Notes: a model not told the origin generated them from the sequence alone. Shown: positions 39,936-50,464, numbered from the stretch's first letter. The stretch is 64,000 nucleotides of DNA from an uncultured Paenibacillaceae bacterium (GCA_946478845.1 CAMLDI010000016.1:4375-68374), one strand, 5' to 3'. A program made the numbers and translations.

Positions 39936-41849
39936 TTGCGAGTATCTGGCGTAACTGTTCGAAGAAGAATCTTTGTCTCATTAATTGTGGGTGTGGTATT
40001 TTTCGGCATATTAATCTTTCGTTTAGGTTATATCCAAATTTTTAAAGGGCAATGGTTAAGTCAAAATGCCGAGGATCTTTGGACTCGGAATATATACTAT
40101 GAAGCGCGTAGGGGAAAAATTTATGATAGAAATGGGGTTTTGTTAGCCTATAATGTTAGTGTTCCATCAATTTGGGCAGTGCCTGCCCAGATTAAAGATC
40201 CGGTAGGCACTGCGAAAAAACTGGCTCCCATTTTGAAAAAAGATGAAAAGGAAATTTATAAAGAGATTTCAAAAAAGCAACTACTTGTGAGGGTTCCCGG
40301 GGGACGGAAAATTGAGCAAGCAGCTGCTTCTCAGGTCCAACAACTAAATTTGCTAGGAATTCGGATAGCTGATGATAATGAACGGTATTATCCAAAAGGG
40401 GCGTTTCTTTCCCATGTGTTAGGATTTACGGGGATTGATAATCAGGGATTAACAGGGATTGAGAAAATTTATGATAAACAGTTAAATGGGGAAAGAGGAT
40501 ACATCTCTTTTAATTCCAATGCCAAAGGGGAAATTATCCCCGGAACAACAGAACGATTTGTCCCTCCGAAAGATGGGGTGGATTTGCAATTAACAATCGA
40601 TGCCAATATTCAAACCATTATTGAACGGGAATTAAATCAAGTGGCAGCTCAATATCAGCCTGATGATGCTCTTGTAATCGCGGTATCTCCAAAAACAGGG
40701 GAAATATTGGGGATGGCAAGCCGCCCTCATTATGACCCTGCGCAGTATAAAAATTACCCCTCATCCGTGTATAACCGAAACCTTCCAATTTGGAAAACCT
40801 ATGAGCCTGGTTCAACCTTTAAAATTATTACCCTGGCAGCTGCTCTGCAAGAAGGGAAAGTAGATCTGCTAAATGATACCTTTGATTGCCCTGGGGAAAT
40901 TAATGTTGCAGGTACAACAATCCATTGTTGGAAAAGAGGGGGCCATGGCCACCAAACGTTCTTAGAGGGTGTTGAAAATTCATGCAACCCGGGATTTGTT
41001 TTGCTGGGACAACGATTAGGGAAAGAAAAACTCTTTGAATATATTAATAAATTTGGGTTTGGGAAAAAGACGGGCGTTGACCTTCTTGGCGAAGAAAATG
41101 GACTTCTTTTTAAATTAAACCGTGTAGGGCCAGTAGAGTTAGCCACTACCTCTTTTGGCCAGGGGGTTTCTGTAACGCCTATTCAGCAGGCTATGGCCGT
41201 TTCTGCAGCGGTAAATGGGGGGGCTTTGATGAAACCTTTCGTGGAGAAGAGCATGAAGGACCCTGTGACAGGCAAAGTCATTCAGGAAACGAAACCTCAA
41301 AAAGTAGGCCAGATTATTTCTGCGGAAACCTCTGCAAAGGTTCGCCATGCTTTACAAAGTGTGGTTGCTAATGGTACAGGTCGGAATGCTTATGTTGACG
41401 GATATCAAGTAGGGGGCAAAACCGGAACAGCCCAGATTGTAGAAAATGGGGTGTACTCAAAAAATAAATATGTTGTATCCTTTATCGGATTTGCTCCAGG
41501 GGATAATCCGGAAATGGTCATCTATGGTGCGGTTTCAAATCCTAAAGCATTGGCTTTTGGGGGCTTAATTGCGGCTCCTATGGTAAAAAATATCATAGAA
41601 TCCTCTATGCAATATTTAAAAATCCCACCTAAATCTACCGGAATGGAGAAAAAGTATAAATATCCTGATAAAAAAATTGTACAGGTGCCCAATCTTGTTG
41701 GTTTAACCCGCAAGCAGCTGGTGAATAACTATTATTCATTCCCTCTTGATATACGAGGAACAGGGGATAAAGTCACCTATCAATCACCGAGTGCAGGTAC
41801 CAGGGTTGAAGAAGGAGCGGGAATAAGTATCTATCTGGGTGACAAATAA
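39936..41849 (+). CDS. spoVD: Sporulation-specific penicillin-binding protein SpoVD
   Basis: Class B transpeptidase needed for spore cortex synthesis in the mother cell, working with SpoVE. 637 residues: N-terminal membrane helix, RRGKIYDRNGVLLAYN, catalytic PGSTFKIITLA, SCN in ENSCNPGF, GGKTGTAQI and one C-terminal PASTA repeat. One PASTA repeat and the N terminus MRVSGVTVRRR are as in B. subtilis SpoVD. The TTG at 39936 with GAGGAGGAG eight bases upstream is preferred to the TTG at 39903. A sigma-E promoter would be expected here, but none is obvious in the 71-base gap. Confidence 0.93.
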   Translation: MRVSGVTVRRRIFVSLIVGVVFFGILIFRLGYIQIFKGQWLSQNAEDLWTRNIYYEARRGKIYDRNGVLLAYNVSVPSIWAVPAQIKDPVGTAKKLAPILKKDEKEIYKEISKKQLLVRVPGGRKIEQAAASQVQQLNLLGIRIADDNERYYPKGAFLSHVLGFTGIDNQGLTGIEKIYDKQLNGERGYISFNSNAKGEIIPGTTERFVPPKDGVDLQLTIDANIQTIIERELNQVAAQYQPDDALVIAVSPKTGEILGMASRPHYDPAQYKNYPSSVYNRNLPIWKTYEPGSTFKIITLAAALQEGKVDLLNDTFDCPGEINVAGTTIHCWKRGGHGHQTFLEGVENSCNPGFVLLGQRLGKEKLFEYINKFGFGKKTGVDLLGEENGLLFKLNRVGPVELATTSFGQGVSVTPIQQAMAVSAAVNGGALMKPFVEKSMKDPVTGKVIQETKPQKVGQIISAETSAKVRHALQSVVANGTGRNAYVDGYQVGGKTGTAQIVENGVYSKNKYVVSFIGFAPGDNPEMVIYGAVSNPKALAFGGLIAAPMVKNIIESSMQYLKIPPKSTGMEKKYKYPDKKIVQVPNLVGLTRKQLVNNYYSFPLDIRGTGDKVTYQSPSAGTRVEEGAGISIYLGDK

Positions 41850-41922
41850 GGAAAAGAGCATTACAATGAATGACGGTGGAAATTTTTTGATGTAGGAAAC
41901 AGGGAAAGGCAGGTGGAATGGA

Positions 41923-43419
41923 ATGCAACTTCGAGATTTGCTGAAGGCTTTGTCCATTTCCCGGACCATTGGCAATAATCAAATAGAAATTACAGGGATT
42001 ACTGCAGATTCTCGCAGGGTAAAACCAGGGGATTTGTTTGTGTGCCTTTCAGGATTTACTGTAGATGGCCATCAATATGCTGCGAAAGCGGCAGCTTCCG
42101 GGGCTATAGCTATTTTGGCAGAAAAGGAGATCCAGGAGGATGTTACCACGGTGTATGTACCAGATACCCGAAGGGCGATGGCCATCCTTGCAGATTTTAT
42201 TTTTGCACAACCCTCCCATGATTTAAGAGTGATTGGGGTAACAGGCACCAACGGCAAAACAACGACAACACATATGATTCAGTCCATTATGGATCAGGTG
42301 GGACGTTCCACCGGGGTGATTGGCACCATTGAAATGAGAATTGGAGATCAGGTACGAAAAGCGGTGAATACCACACCGGATGCCATTGATTTACAAGAAT
42401 CTCTTCGTTGGATGGCGGATGCTGGTGCCGGGTATGCGGCAATTGAGGTGTCTTCTCATGCTCTTGATTTGGGCAGGGTGAGAGGGGTTCGTTTTGCTGG
42501 GGCTGTCTTTACGAATTTGACCCAGGATCATTTGGATTACCATAAAACCATGGACCACTATAAACAGGCTAAATCACTTCTTTTCTCTCAATTAGGAAAT
42601 GAATATGAAAAAGACAGCATGAAATACGCTGTTTTAAACATGGATGACCCTGCAAGTGATTTTTTTGCCAGGGTTACTTCCGTTCCTGTGGTCGGTTATG
42701 GAATAAAAAATGAGGCTGATATTCACGCCTGTAATATAAGAATGGATGCCAGGGGCACGAAGTTTGACTTGGTAACCCATCTGGGAACCATTGATGTATA
42801 TACCCCGTTAATGGGGCTGTTCAACGTTTATAATATCCTGGCTGCTGTAGGGGTTTGTTTAATGGAGGGAATCACTCTTCAACAAATTAAAGCAGGTCTT
42901 GGGAACGTACAGGGTGTAAGAGGAAGGTTTGAAAGAGTAGACGGGGGACAGGATTACACAGTGATCGTGGATTATGCCCATACCCCGGATGGATTGGAAA
43001 ATGTTTTAAAAACCATTGATGAATTTGCAACTGGAGAAGTATACTGTATTGTTGGTTGTGGTGGGGATCGGGACCGTACCAAACGTCCTTTAATGGCCCG
43101 AATTGCTGCACGTTATTCCCATGTAGCTGTCTTAACTTCCGATAATCCCCGTTCTGAAGATCCTGAAAGGATTATCGAAGATATGGTGGAGGGGCTCATA
43201 ACGGCAAAGGTACCACAGGAGAAATACGTTACCATTGTGGACCGTCGGGAAGCCATTCGTTATACAATCGGTCAGGCAAAACCAGGGGATGTGGTTTTAA
43301 TTGCCGGAAAGGGCCACGAAACTTATCAAATTATTAAAGATCAAGTTTATCATTTTGATGATAAAGAAGAGGCTGATTTTGCCATACTAAATAAGAAGAA
43401 ATTGGATGGAGAGAGTTAG
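41923..43419 (+). CDS. murE: UDP-MurNAc-tripeptide ligase MurE (meso-DAP type)
   Basis: Adds the third amino acid of the peptidoglycan stem peptide in the cytoplasm. 498 residues with GVTGTNGKTTT (ATP P-loop), the carbamoylated-Lys region, VDYAHTPDGLENVL and the DNPRSEDP motif that marks meso-diaminopimelate-adding enzymes. The wall is therefore expected to contain meso-DAP. Good spacing to AGGTGG before the ATG. Confidence 0.96.
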   Translation: MQLRDLLKALSISRTIGNNQIEITGITADSRRVKPGDLFVCLSGFTVDGHQYAAKAAASGAIAILAEKEIQEDVTTVYVPDTRRAMAILADFIFAQPSHDLRVIGVTGTNGKTTTTHMIQSIMDQVGRSTGVIGTIEMRIGDQVRKAVNTTPDAIDLQESLRWMADAGAGYAAIEVSSHALDLGRVRGVRFAGAVFTNLTQDHLDYHKTMDHYKQAKSLLFSQLGNEYEKDSMKYAVLNMDDPASDFFARVTSVPVVGYGIKNEADIHACNIRMDARGTKFDLVTHLGTIDVYTPLMGLFNVYNILAAVGVCLMEGITLQQIKAGLGNVQGVRGRFERVDGGQDYTVIVDYAHTPDGLENVLKTIDEFATGEVYCIVGCGGDRDRTKRPLMARIAARYSHVAVLTSDNPRSEDPERIIEDMVEGLITAKVPQEKYVTIVDRREAIRYTIGQAKPGDVVLIAGKGHETYQIIKDQVYHFDDKEEADFAILNKKKLDGES

Positions 43420-43437
43420 AGAGGAGGCTTTACCATT

Positions 43438-44400
43438 ATGGCTGTTCGAGTATTATTTTTCGCGATTGCCGCTGCATTTCTTATTGCGGTTATTGTGGCT
43501 CCACTCTTCATCCCGGTGCTACGACGTTTGAAATTTGGACAGACAATTCGCGAGGAAGGCCCACAGGGCCATCAGAAAAAAGCAGGGACCCCTACTATGG
43601 GCGGGATTATTATCCTCCTTGCATTTACCATTACTGTTTTGCAATTTGCCGGAAAAACACCGGAAACATTTTTATTGTTATTTATCACCCTTGGCTATGG
43701 GTTAATAGGATTTTTAGATGATTTTATTAAAATAAGCCTGAAAAGAAACCTTGGCTTAACTGCTAAACAAAAACTATTGGGTCAATTAATCATTGGCGCA
43801 GTCTTTTATTATGGTTATATTAAAAGCGGATATGATACGGTAATTTCTATCCCTTTTGTGGATTGGCACCTTGATTTAGGCTGGTTCTATTTCCCTTTAG
43901 TCATGCTCATGATGTTATACTTCTCCAATGCGGTGAATTTAACGGATGGTCTTGATGGATTATTGGCTGGAACCGGGGCCATTGCTTTCAGTGCTTATGC
44001 GGTGATTGCCTGGATATTAAGCCAGATGGATATTGCGATTTTCTCTGCAGCTATAGTAGGTGCTGTCTTAGGATTTCTTGTCTATAATGCACATCCTGCC
44101 AAGGTATTTATGGGAGACACAGGCTCCCTTGCCCTTGGAGGAGCTTTAATTGGAATTGCCTTATTAACGAAAACGGAAATTCTCGTGATTCTTATTGGCG
44201 GGGTTTTCGTGATGGAGGCATTATCTGTAATTATTCAAGTTATCTCATTTAAAACTAGAAAAAAACGAGTCTTTCGAATGAGTCCCTTACACCACCATTA
44301 TGAATTAGGTGGATGGTCTGAATGGCGGGTAGTGGTTACATTCTGGGTGGCAGGGTTAATTTGTGCTGGTCTCGGTGTATATATTGGGGTGTTAAATTAA
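43438..44400 (+). CDS. mraY: Phospho-MurNAc-pentapeptide transferase MraY
   Basis: Membrane enzyme that links phospho-MurNAc-pentapeptide to undecaprenyl phosphate, making lipid I. 320 residues, about ten membrane helices. The motifs [30 protein letters not shown] and the cytoplasmic loop [12 protein letters not shown] are intact. AGGAGG precedes the ATG. murD starts at the very next base after its stop. Confidence 0.97.
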   Translation: MAVRVLFFAIAAAFLIAVIVAPLFIPVLRRLKFGQTIREEGPQGHQKKAGTPTMGGIIILLAFTITVLQFAGKTPETFLLLFITLGYGLIGFLDDFIKISLKRNLGLTAKQKLLGQLIIGAVFYYGYIKSGYDTVISIPFVDWHLDLGWFYFPLVMLMMLYFSNAVNLTDGLDGLLAGTGAIAFSAYAVIAWILSQMDIAIFSAAIVGAVLGFLVYNAHPAKVFMGDTGSLALGGALIGIALLTKTEILVILIGGVFVMEALSVIIQVISFKTRKKRVFRMSPLHHHYELGGWSEWRVVVTFWVAGLICAGLGVYIGVLN

Positions 44401-45792
44401 ATGTCCATGGAGAATGCAAGAGAATTATATGCAGGAAAGAAAGTTGTCGTTTTGGGCCTTGCTAAAAGTGGGGTAGCCATTGCCAAAATTATGAAAAATG
44501 CTGGTGCCAGGGTAAAAGTCAATGATCGGAAACCTGAAAATCAGTGTAAGGGTGTAACCGAACTGAGAGAATTAGGAATTCCCGTCATTTGCGGGGAACA
44601 CCCAGAGGATTTAATTGATCCTTCGGTGGATTTGGTGATAAAAAACCCGGGAATTCCATATGGGATCTCTCCTATTGAAAAAGCAATCCAATTAGGGATA
44701 CCTGTTGTAACAGAAGTGGAAATAGCTTATGAAATATCACCTGCTCCTATCATTGGAATTACTGGTTCTAATGGGAAAACAACAACAACCACCCTTGTTG
44801 GATTGATTATGGAGGAAGGCGGCAAGTCTCCTGTTGTTGCTGGCAATATTGGAAATGTGATTAGTGAACAGGCAATCAAAATTCAATCCAATCAGGTGTT
44901 TGTGGCAGAATTAAGCAGCTTTCAATTAAAGGGAACCCGTTCTTTCCGTCCCTGGATTGGATGTTTATTGAATGTGTATAATGCCCATTTGGATTACCAT
45001 AAAACAAAAGAAGATTATGTACATAGTAAAAGAAACCTGTTTGTAAATCAGACAGAAGAAGATGTTGCTGTTTTCAACTATGATAATTCCTATTGCCGGG
45101 ATATGGCTATAGGATTAAAAAGCAAGGTTCTCTGGTTTAGCTCAACCCAGGAAGTAGAGCAGGGCAGCTTTCTTAAAAATGGAAAAGTATGTTTTCGCAA
45201 TGCACCAGATGAAGCCGTAGAAGAAATAATCTCTATTGATAACATTGCTCTTCCCGGAGCACATAATTTAGAAAATGTTTTAGCTGCAGTGACCATCACC
45301 CGTGCCGCAGGAGTTTCACCCCAGGTGATTCAACAGGTCTTAACTAGCTTTACCGGAGTGGAACATCGCCTGGAATTTGTGGCAGAAGTAAATGGGGTTA
45401 AATATTATAACGATTCAAAAGCGACCAATCCAGAGGCAGCAAGCCGGGCGATTTGCTCTTTTAAACAGCCTGTTGTCCTTATTGCCGGCGGATTGGACCG
45501 GGGTATTGACTTTAAAGAGTTAACTCCTTATTTCCGTGATCGGGTGAAAACCTTAATCACATATGGGCAAACCGCAGAAATCCTTTTAAAAAGAGGGGAA
45601 GATGCTGGGATTAAGAATTTAATTCGCGTCGATAATGTTAATGACGCGGTTGCCAGAGCCCATCAGGTTGCAGAAGAGGGAGAAGTGGTTCTTCTTTCTC
45701 CAGCTTGCGCAAGTTGGGATATGTATACCTCCTTCGAAGAACGGGGAAGCATGTTTAAGCAATCCGTGCATAAGCTTAAAACAAGCCCATAA
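44401..45792 (+). CDS. murD: UDP-MurNAc-L-alanine:D-glutamate ligase MurD
   Basis: Cytoplasmic Mur ligase that adds D-glutamate. 463 residues: N-terminal UDP-binding Rossmann domain (VVVLGLAKSGVAIAKIMKNAGARV), ATP-binding domain with GITGSNGKTTTTT, NYNAHLDYH-like YNAHLDYHKT, and the C-terminal domain with NDSKATNPEA and GGLDRGIDF. ATG 44401 directly follows the mraY stop; ATG 44407 is an alternative. Confidence 0.96.
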   Translation: MSMENARELYAGKKVVVLGLAKSGVAIAKIMKNAGARVKVNDRKPENQCKGVTELRELGIPVICGEHPEDLIDPSVDLVIKNPGIPYGISPIEKAIQLGIPVVTEVEIAYEISPAPIIGITGSNGKTTTTTLVGLIMEEGGKSPVVAGNIGNVISEQAIKIQSNQVFVAELSSFQLKGTRSFRPWIGCLLNVYNAHLDYHKTKEDYVHSKRNLFVNQTEEDVAVFNYDNSYCRDMAIGLKSKVLWFSSTQEVEQGSFLKNGKVCFRNAPDEAVEEIISIDNIALPGAHNLENVLAAVTITRAAGVSPQVIQQVLTSFTGVEHRLEFVAEVNGVKYYNDSKATNPEAASRAICSFKQPVVLIAGGLDRGIDFKELTPYFRDRVKTLITYGQTAEILLKRGEDAGIKNLIRVDNVNDAVARAHQVAEEGEVVLLSPACASWDMYTSFEERGSMFKQSVHKLKTSP

Positions 45793-45874
45793 CCTGTCCG
45801 GAGGTTTCATTGATCAGGAAATGAACGATTCCAGCAGGGGGGGCAAATATCCTTAAAAGTATGGGGTGTTTCTC

Positions 45875-46966
45875 TTGCCGAAGGTACGTTCAAATCCTGA
45901 TTTTCTTATTATAATTACGACTTTTTTCCTATTGGCCATAGGAGTTGTAATGGTTTATAGTTCCAGTGCAGTGGTAGCTGCACAAACCGGAGATCCTTTT
46001 CATTTTTCCAAACGGCAGTTAATTTTTGCTGTTTTAGGGGTAGTCTCTATGTTTGTCACCATGAATATTGATTACTGGTTCTGGAAGAAATGGGCCAAGA
46101 CCGGATTGATTATATGTTTTGTATTGCTTGTTGTCGTATTAATCATAGGCAATGAAGTCAATGGTGCAAAAAGCTGGCTTGGCATTGGCGCCTTCGGCAT
46201 TCAACCTGCTGAATTTACAAAATTGGCCATGGCAGCTTTTTTAGCCAAGTGGTTATCAGAACATCAAAAAGAAATCGTTTCTTTTAAAAAAGGCCTTGTT
46301 CCCAGTTTATCCATTGTATGTTTAGCCTTCGGTTTAATTATGTTACAGCCAGATTTGGGAACGGGTACAGTATTGCTGGGAACTTCTCTATTAATGATTT
46401 TTATCTCTGGCGCTAGATTAAAACATTTAATGGGTTTAGGTTTAATAGCTGTGGTAGGCTTTGCTGCTTTAATTATTGCTGCTCCTTATCGTATTAAACG
46501 GATTACCGCTTTTATTGATCCCTGGCAAGATCCTTTAGGGGCAGGGTATCAGTTAATTCAATCCTTGTATGCTATTGGCCCCGGAGGAATTATGGGGTTA
46601 GGCATTGGCATGAGCAGGCAGAAATTTTTATATTTGCCTGAACCTTACAACGATTTTATTTTTTCTATTATTGCTGAAGAATTGGGTTTTATCGGGGGAA
46701 GCATTGTATTATTGCTCTTTCTTTTGTTATTATGGCGGGGAATGAGAGTGGCGATCACAGCGCCAGATTTATTTGGCAGTTTATTAGCTGTAGGGATTAT
46801 TGGCATGGTAGCCATTCAGGTAGTTATTAATATTGGGGTTGTTACCGGACTGTTTCCTGTAACGGGGATTACCTTGCCCTTTTTAAGTTATGGGGGTTCT
46901 TCTTTAACCTTAATGTTAACTGGCATTGGCGTGTTATTAAATATTTCCCGGCATGTTCGAGGATAA
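45875..46966 (+). CDS. spoVE: SpoVE, SEDS-family lipid II polymerase for spore cortex
   Basis: A SEDS glycosyltransferase of about 363 residues with ten membrane helices. Markers: MVYSSSAVVA, GAKSWLGIGAFGIQPAEFTKLA (periplasmic catalytic region), QPDLGTGTV, APYRIKRITAFIDPWQDPLGAGYQLIQSL and FLSYGGSSL. Relative to FtsW it sits at the SpoVE position between murD and murG and resembles B. subtilis SpoVE, so a sporulation role is likely. TTG 45875 (MPKVRSNPDF) with GGGGTG upstream is chosen over GTG 45866. An FtsW for vegetative division must be elsewhere. Confidence 0.9.
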   Translation: MPKVRSNPDFLIIITTFFLLAIGVVMVYSSSAVVAAQTGDPFHFSKRQLIFAVLGVVSMFVTMNIDYWFWKKWAKTGLIICFVLLVVVLIIGNEVNGAKSWLGIGAFGIQPAEFTKLAMAAFLAKWLSEHQKEIVSFKKGLVPSLSIVCLAFGLIMLQPDLGTGTVLLGTSLLMIFISGARLKHLMGLGLIAVVGFAALIIAAPYRIKRITAFIDPWQDPLGAGYQLIQSLYAIGPGGIMGLGIGMSRQKFLYLPEPYNDFIFSIIAEELGFIGGSIVLLLFLLLLWRGMRVAITAPDLFGSLLAVGIIGMVAIQVVINIGVVTGLFPVTGITLPFLSYGGSSLTLMLTGIGVLLNISRHVRG

Positions 46967-46997
46967 ACATGAATCAAACTAAAGGATGGGTTATGGG

Positions 46998-48098
46998 ATG
47001 AAGATGATTATAAGTGGGGGAGGAACAGGCGGCCACATTTATCCTGCTCTTGCGATTGCAAGGGAAGTGTTGCGCCGTGAACCTGACTCTGAAATTTTAT
47101 ATATTGGCACGAAAAAAGGCCTTGAATCAGATTTGGTTCCAAAAGAAAAGATTCCATTTGAGTCAGTAGAAATTACAGGGTTTAAACGGAGTCTTTCATT
47201 TGAAAATATTAGAACGATTTTGCGGTTTATTAAAGCAACGCAGAAAGCAAAAAGAATCATTACTGAATTTAAACCGGACGTGGTTGTCGGGACAGGCGGG
47301 TATGTGTGTGGGCCTGTAGTGTATGCTGCTAGCTCTTTAAAAATTCCTACCCTTATTCATGAACAAAATGTAATTCCAGGATTAACCAACAAATTCTTAT
47401 CTCGTTATACAAATCGGATTGCAGTAAGTTTTTCTGGGTCTGCTGAATACTTTTATAAAGGAAAAACCATTGTAACGGGGAATCCACGGGCAACGGAAGT
47501 GGTGCGGGCAGACGGAGAAAAAGGGCTACGGTCCCTACAAATACCTTCAGGAAAAAAGGTTGTCCTCATTGTGGGAGGAAGTAGGGGGGCTAGAGCCATT
47601 AATGAGGCAGTTTCCGAAATGATTCCATTCATTGGAAAATATCTCGATTATCATTTTATTTATGTAACAGGTGAAGTCCATTTTCAAGGGGTACAGGATA
47701 AAATTCGAAAATTGCCAACTTTCCCGGGAAATTTGACTCTTCGTCCTTTTATTTACAATATGCCTGAGGTACTGGCAGGCATAGATTTAATTGTGAACAG
47801 AGCCGGGGCCTCTTTTCTTGCGGAGATTACCGCTCTTGGGCTTCCTTCCATTTTAATTCCTTCTCCCTATGTTACCAATAATCATCAAGAGAAAAATGCT
47901 AGATGGATAGAAAAACAGGGAGCAGGTATTGTGATTCTTGAATCGGAATTAACGGGTACAGTGTTGTTGCAGTCCATTCATCAAATTTTAAGCAACCCAC
48001 AATTAAATAATAAAATGAGAGTGGCTGCGAAAAGCCTGGGACAACCAGAAGCAGCAACGTTAATCTATGAACAACTAAAAGCAATTACCCGTTCCTAA
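46998..48098 (+). CDS. murG: UDP-GlcNAc:lipid I GlcNAc transferase MurG
   Basis: Peripheral membrane GT28 glycosyltransferase making lipid II. 366 residues with [15 protein letters not shown] (N domain), [13 protein letters not shown], the C-domain [34 protein letters not shown] (UDP-GlcNAc site) and [10 protein letters not shown]. The ATG at 46998 follows AAAGGA by about 11 bases and gives [12 protein letters not shown]; the ATG at 46986 overlaps that site. Confidence 0.96.
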   Translation: MKMIISGGGTGGHIYPALAIAREVLRREPDSEILYIGTKKGLESDLVPKEKIPFESVEITGFKRSLSFENIRTILRFIKATQKAKRIITEFKPDVVVGTGGYVCGPVVYAASSLKIPTLIHEQNVIPGLTNKFLSRYTNRIAVSFSGSAEYFYKGKTIVTGNPRATEVVRADGEKGLRSLQIPSGKKVVLIVGGSRGARAINEAVSEMIPFIGKYLDYHFIYVTGEVHFQGVQDKIRKLPTFPGNLTLRPFIYNMPEVLAGIDLIVNRAGASFLAEITALGLPSILIPSPYVTNNHQEKNARWIEKQGAGIVILESELTGTVLLQSIHQILSNPQLNNKMRVAAKSLGQPEAATLIYEQLKAITRS

Positions 48099-48099
48099 T

Positions 48100-48129
48100 G
48101 TCACACTGTCACCTGACGGGGCATACACT
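48100..48129 (+). promoter_or_regulatory. Sigma-E-type promoter candidate before murB
   Basis: GTCACACT (48100-48107), 14 bases, CATACACT (48122-48129). The latter fully matches the sigma-E -10 CATACAMT; the -35 is a fair match to the KMATATT-type box. CATACACTA also meets the sigma-K -10 pattern. It would allow mother-cell transcription of murB and downstream genes during cortex synthesis. Confidence 0.5.
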
Positions 48130-48189
48130 AAATTAGGCACGTGACCTATCGGATTTCAGTGTAGGCATTCGATTTAAGGAGGTTCTTAC

Positions 48190-49095
48190 ATGCAGAAATT
48201 GATATATGAATTAGAAGAAGCTCAGATTGGAACAATCCTCGTTGAGGAACCAATGTCCAACCATACCACGTGGAAAATTGGGGGACCAGCGGATCTTTTC
48301 ATTGAACCAACTGATAAATATAAACTAGCCCACAGTTTAAAAGTAATAAAGAAATATCAAGTACCCTGGATCGTCATAGGAAAAGGGTCAAATTTACTAG
48401 TTAGAGATCAGGGAATACGGGGTGTAGTCATTAAACTTTCGGAAGGGTTCAGTCATATTTCCTTTCATGATAATGAAGTGACAGTAGGTGCGGGATATTC
48501 CTTTATTCGTCTGGCGGTGATGGCTGGGAAAGAGGGCCTGACTGGGTTGGAATTTGCCGGTGGAATCCCTGGTACGGTTGGAGGAGCCATCTATATGAAT
48601 GCCGGTGCACATGGATCTGATGTCTCACGTCTTCTTAAAAATGCTGAAGTGTTACTTGAAAACGGTGATTTGGTGAAATATAAGCCGGAAGAATTGGAGT
48701 TTGCGTATCGAACTTCCATTTTTCAAACGAGGAAAGCCATTGTAACAGAAGCAACCTTTCAATTAGCCCATGGCGATCGTAAAGAAATTGCGAAACAAAT
48801 GGCGACACATAAGGACCGACGGAGATTAACCCAACCCCTTACTATGCCATGTGCAGGTAGTGTTTTTCGCAATCCGCCAGGCGATCATGCCGGGCGCCTT
48901 ATTGAAAGTGCAGGGTTAAAGGGTTTGAAGGTCGGCGGGGCACAAGTCTCCGAAAAACATGCCAATTTCATTGTGAATTGTGGTAACGCAACAGCGCAAG
49001 ATGTCCTTACCTTAATCGAGCAAGTTAAACAAACTATTCAAGAAAGGTTTCATGTGACGTTGGTCCCTGAAGTGTTAGTGCTGGGTGAGGATTAA
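48190..49095 (+). CDS. murB: UDP-N-acetylenolpyruvoylglucosamine reductase MurB
   Basis: FAD enzyme that reduces enolpyruvyl-UDP-GlcNAc to UDP-MurNAc. 301 residues of the type IIb group: NHTTWKIGGPADLF, IGKGSNLLVRD, GLEFAGGIPGTVGGAIYMNAGAH, YRTSIFQ, the catalytic Ser in CAGSVFRNP and the final Glu in LVPEVLVLG. TTAAGGAGG lies before the ATG. A sigma-E-like promoter candidate lies in the 91-base gap from murG. Confidence 0.96.
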   Translation: MQKLIYELEEAQIGTILVEEPMSNHTTWKIGGPADLFIEPTDKYKLAHSLKVIKKYQVPWIVIGKGSNLLVRDQGIRGVVIKLSEGFSHISFHDNEVTVGAGYSFIRLAVMAGKEGLTGLEFAGGIPGTVGGAIYMNAGAHGSDVSRLLKNAEVLLENGDLVKYKPEELEFAYRTSIFQTRKAIVTEATFQLAHGDRKEIAKQMATHKDRRRLTQPLTMPCAGSVFRNPPGDHAGRLIESAGLKGLKVGGAQVSEKHANFIVNCGNATAQDVLTLIEQVKQTIQERFHVTLVPEVLVLGED

Positions 49096-49109
49096 ACGGA
49101 GGTGAAACA

Positions 49110-50372
49110 TTGGAGACGTTTGCGATAGAGGGGGGAATCCCTCTCTCGGGAGAGCTACGGGTTCAAGGCGCAAAAAATGCGGCTCTCCCCATACTGGCTG
49201 CCACTGTACTGGCAGGGGGTTCTCATATCATTCACGATGTACCCCACCTCTTAGATATTAAAGTGATGTTGGAAATATTATCTTCGCTGGGCGCAAAAGC
49301 CTCTCATAATGAAAAAACAGTAAACATTGATACAACAAACATGAATTCCTCTCATGTACCAAGGGATTTAATGGGAAGAATGAGATCTTCCATCTTCTTG
49401 ATGGGTCCTTTATTAGGAAGGTTTGGTGAAGTGACCCTTTCTCCTCCAGGGGGATGTGCGATCGGGGAACGGCGCATTGATTTTCATTTGAAAGGCCTTC
49501 AAGCTCTTGGCGTAGAAATTGCAGAAGAAGATGGTTTGATTTATTGCAGGGGAAGCCATTTAAAAGGTTCGCAGATTTTCCTGGATTTTCCCAGTGTTGG
49601 TGCTACTGAGAATATTATGATGGCTGCCGTTAAAGCAGAAGGAACAACCACTATTCATAATGCTGCCCGTGAACCAGAAATCATAGACTTACAGAATTTC
49701 TTAAATGTTCTGGGGGCTAAAATTGTCGGTGCAGGAACAGAAACTATTACTATTGAAGGTGTTTCCAACTTAGTAGCTACAGAATATACCATTATACCAG
49801 ACCGGATTGTAGCGGGAACAATGCTCCTAAGTTCCTTAATTACTGGAGGTTCAGTAACATTAACCAATGTGAATCCATCCCATATGATGGCATTAATCGA
49901 TGCTGTACAACAATGTGGTGTTGAAATCGAATTTGACCATGATATAATTAAGGCAAGTTCTAACAAACCATGGCAATGTACCCATCAAATTTTGACTTCA
50001 CCTTATCCAGGATTTCCAACAGATATGCAGGCTCAGATGATGTCCTTTTTATCTCTTGCTGAGGGTTGCAGTATGTTGCAAGAAACAATATTTGATGCAA
50101 GATTTAAGCATGTAAATGCATTGAATCGTTTGGGAGCAGATATTTTTGTAGATTACAATACAGCATTTATCCGTGGAGTTCCCCGTTTATATGGAGATGT
50201 GGTAGAAGCAACGGATTTGCGTGCGGGAGCTGCGCTGGTTCTTGCCGGATTGGCGGCAGAAGGCCAAACGATTGTAAAAGAAATCTATCATATTGATCGT
50301 GGTTATGACAAAATAGATGATCAGTTAACCTGTTTAGGAGCAAGGATACAACGGATTGAACTACCTGATTAA
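49110..50372 (+). CDS. murA: UDP-GlcNAc 1-carboxyvinyltransferase MurA
   Basis: First committed step of peptidoglycan synthesis: transfers enolpyruvate from PEP to UDP-GlcNAc; target of fosfomycin. 420 residues with GAKNAALPILAAT, RSSIFLMGPLLGRFG, the active-site Cys (about 116) in PPGGCAIGERRIDFHL and the C-terminal DLRAGAALVLAGLAAEG. A TTG start with ACGGAGGTG upstream is used. Gram-positives usually have two MurA copies; which paralogue this is cannot be told. In B. subtilis the cluster has no murA at this point, so the placement between murB and divIB is a local variant. Confidence 0.95.
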   Translation: METFAIEGGIPLSGELRVQGAKNAALPILAATVLAGGSHIIHDVPHLLDIKVMLEILSSLGAKASHNEKTVNIDTTNMNSSHVPRDLMGRMRSSIFLMGPLLGRFGEVTLSPPGGCAIGERRIDFHLKGLQALGVEIAEEDGLIYCRGSHLKGSQIFLDFPSVGATENIMMAAVKAEGTTTIHNAAREPEIIDLQNFLNVLGAKIVGAGTETITIEGVSNLVATEYTIIPDRIVAGTMLLSSLITGGSVTLTNVNPSHMMALIDAVQQCGVEIEFDHDIIKASSNKPWQCTHQILTSPYPGFPTDMQAQMMSFLSLAEGCSMLQETIFDARFKHVNALNRLGADIFVDYNTAFIRGVPRLYGDVVEATDLRAGAALVLAGLAAEGQTIVKEIYHIDRGYDKIDDQLTCLGARIQRIELPD

Positions 50373-50464
50373 AAGAATAAACGAAAACTGATAATGGATT
50401 GGAATCACTGGGCGGCATATTTTTCAGTATGCCGCTTTTATAAGTTTAAAGACGGGTGAATGAT

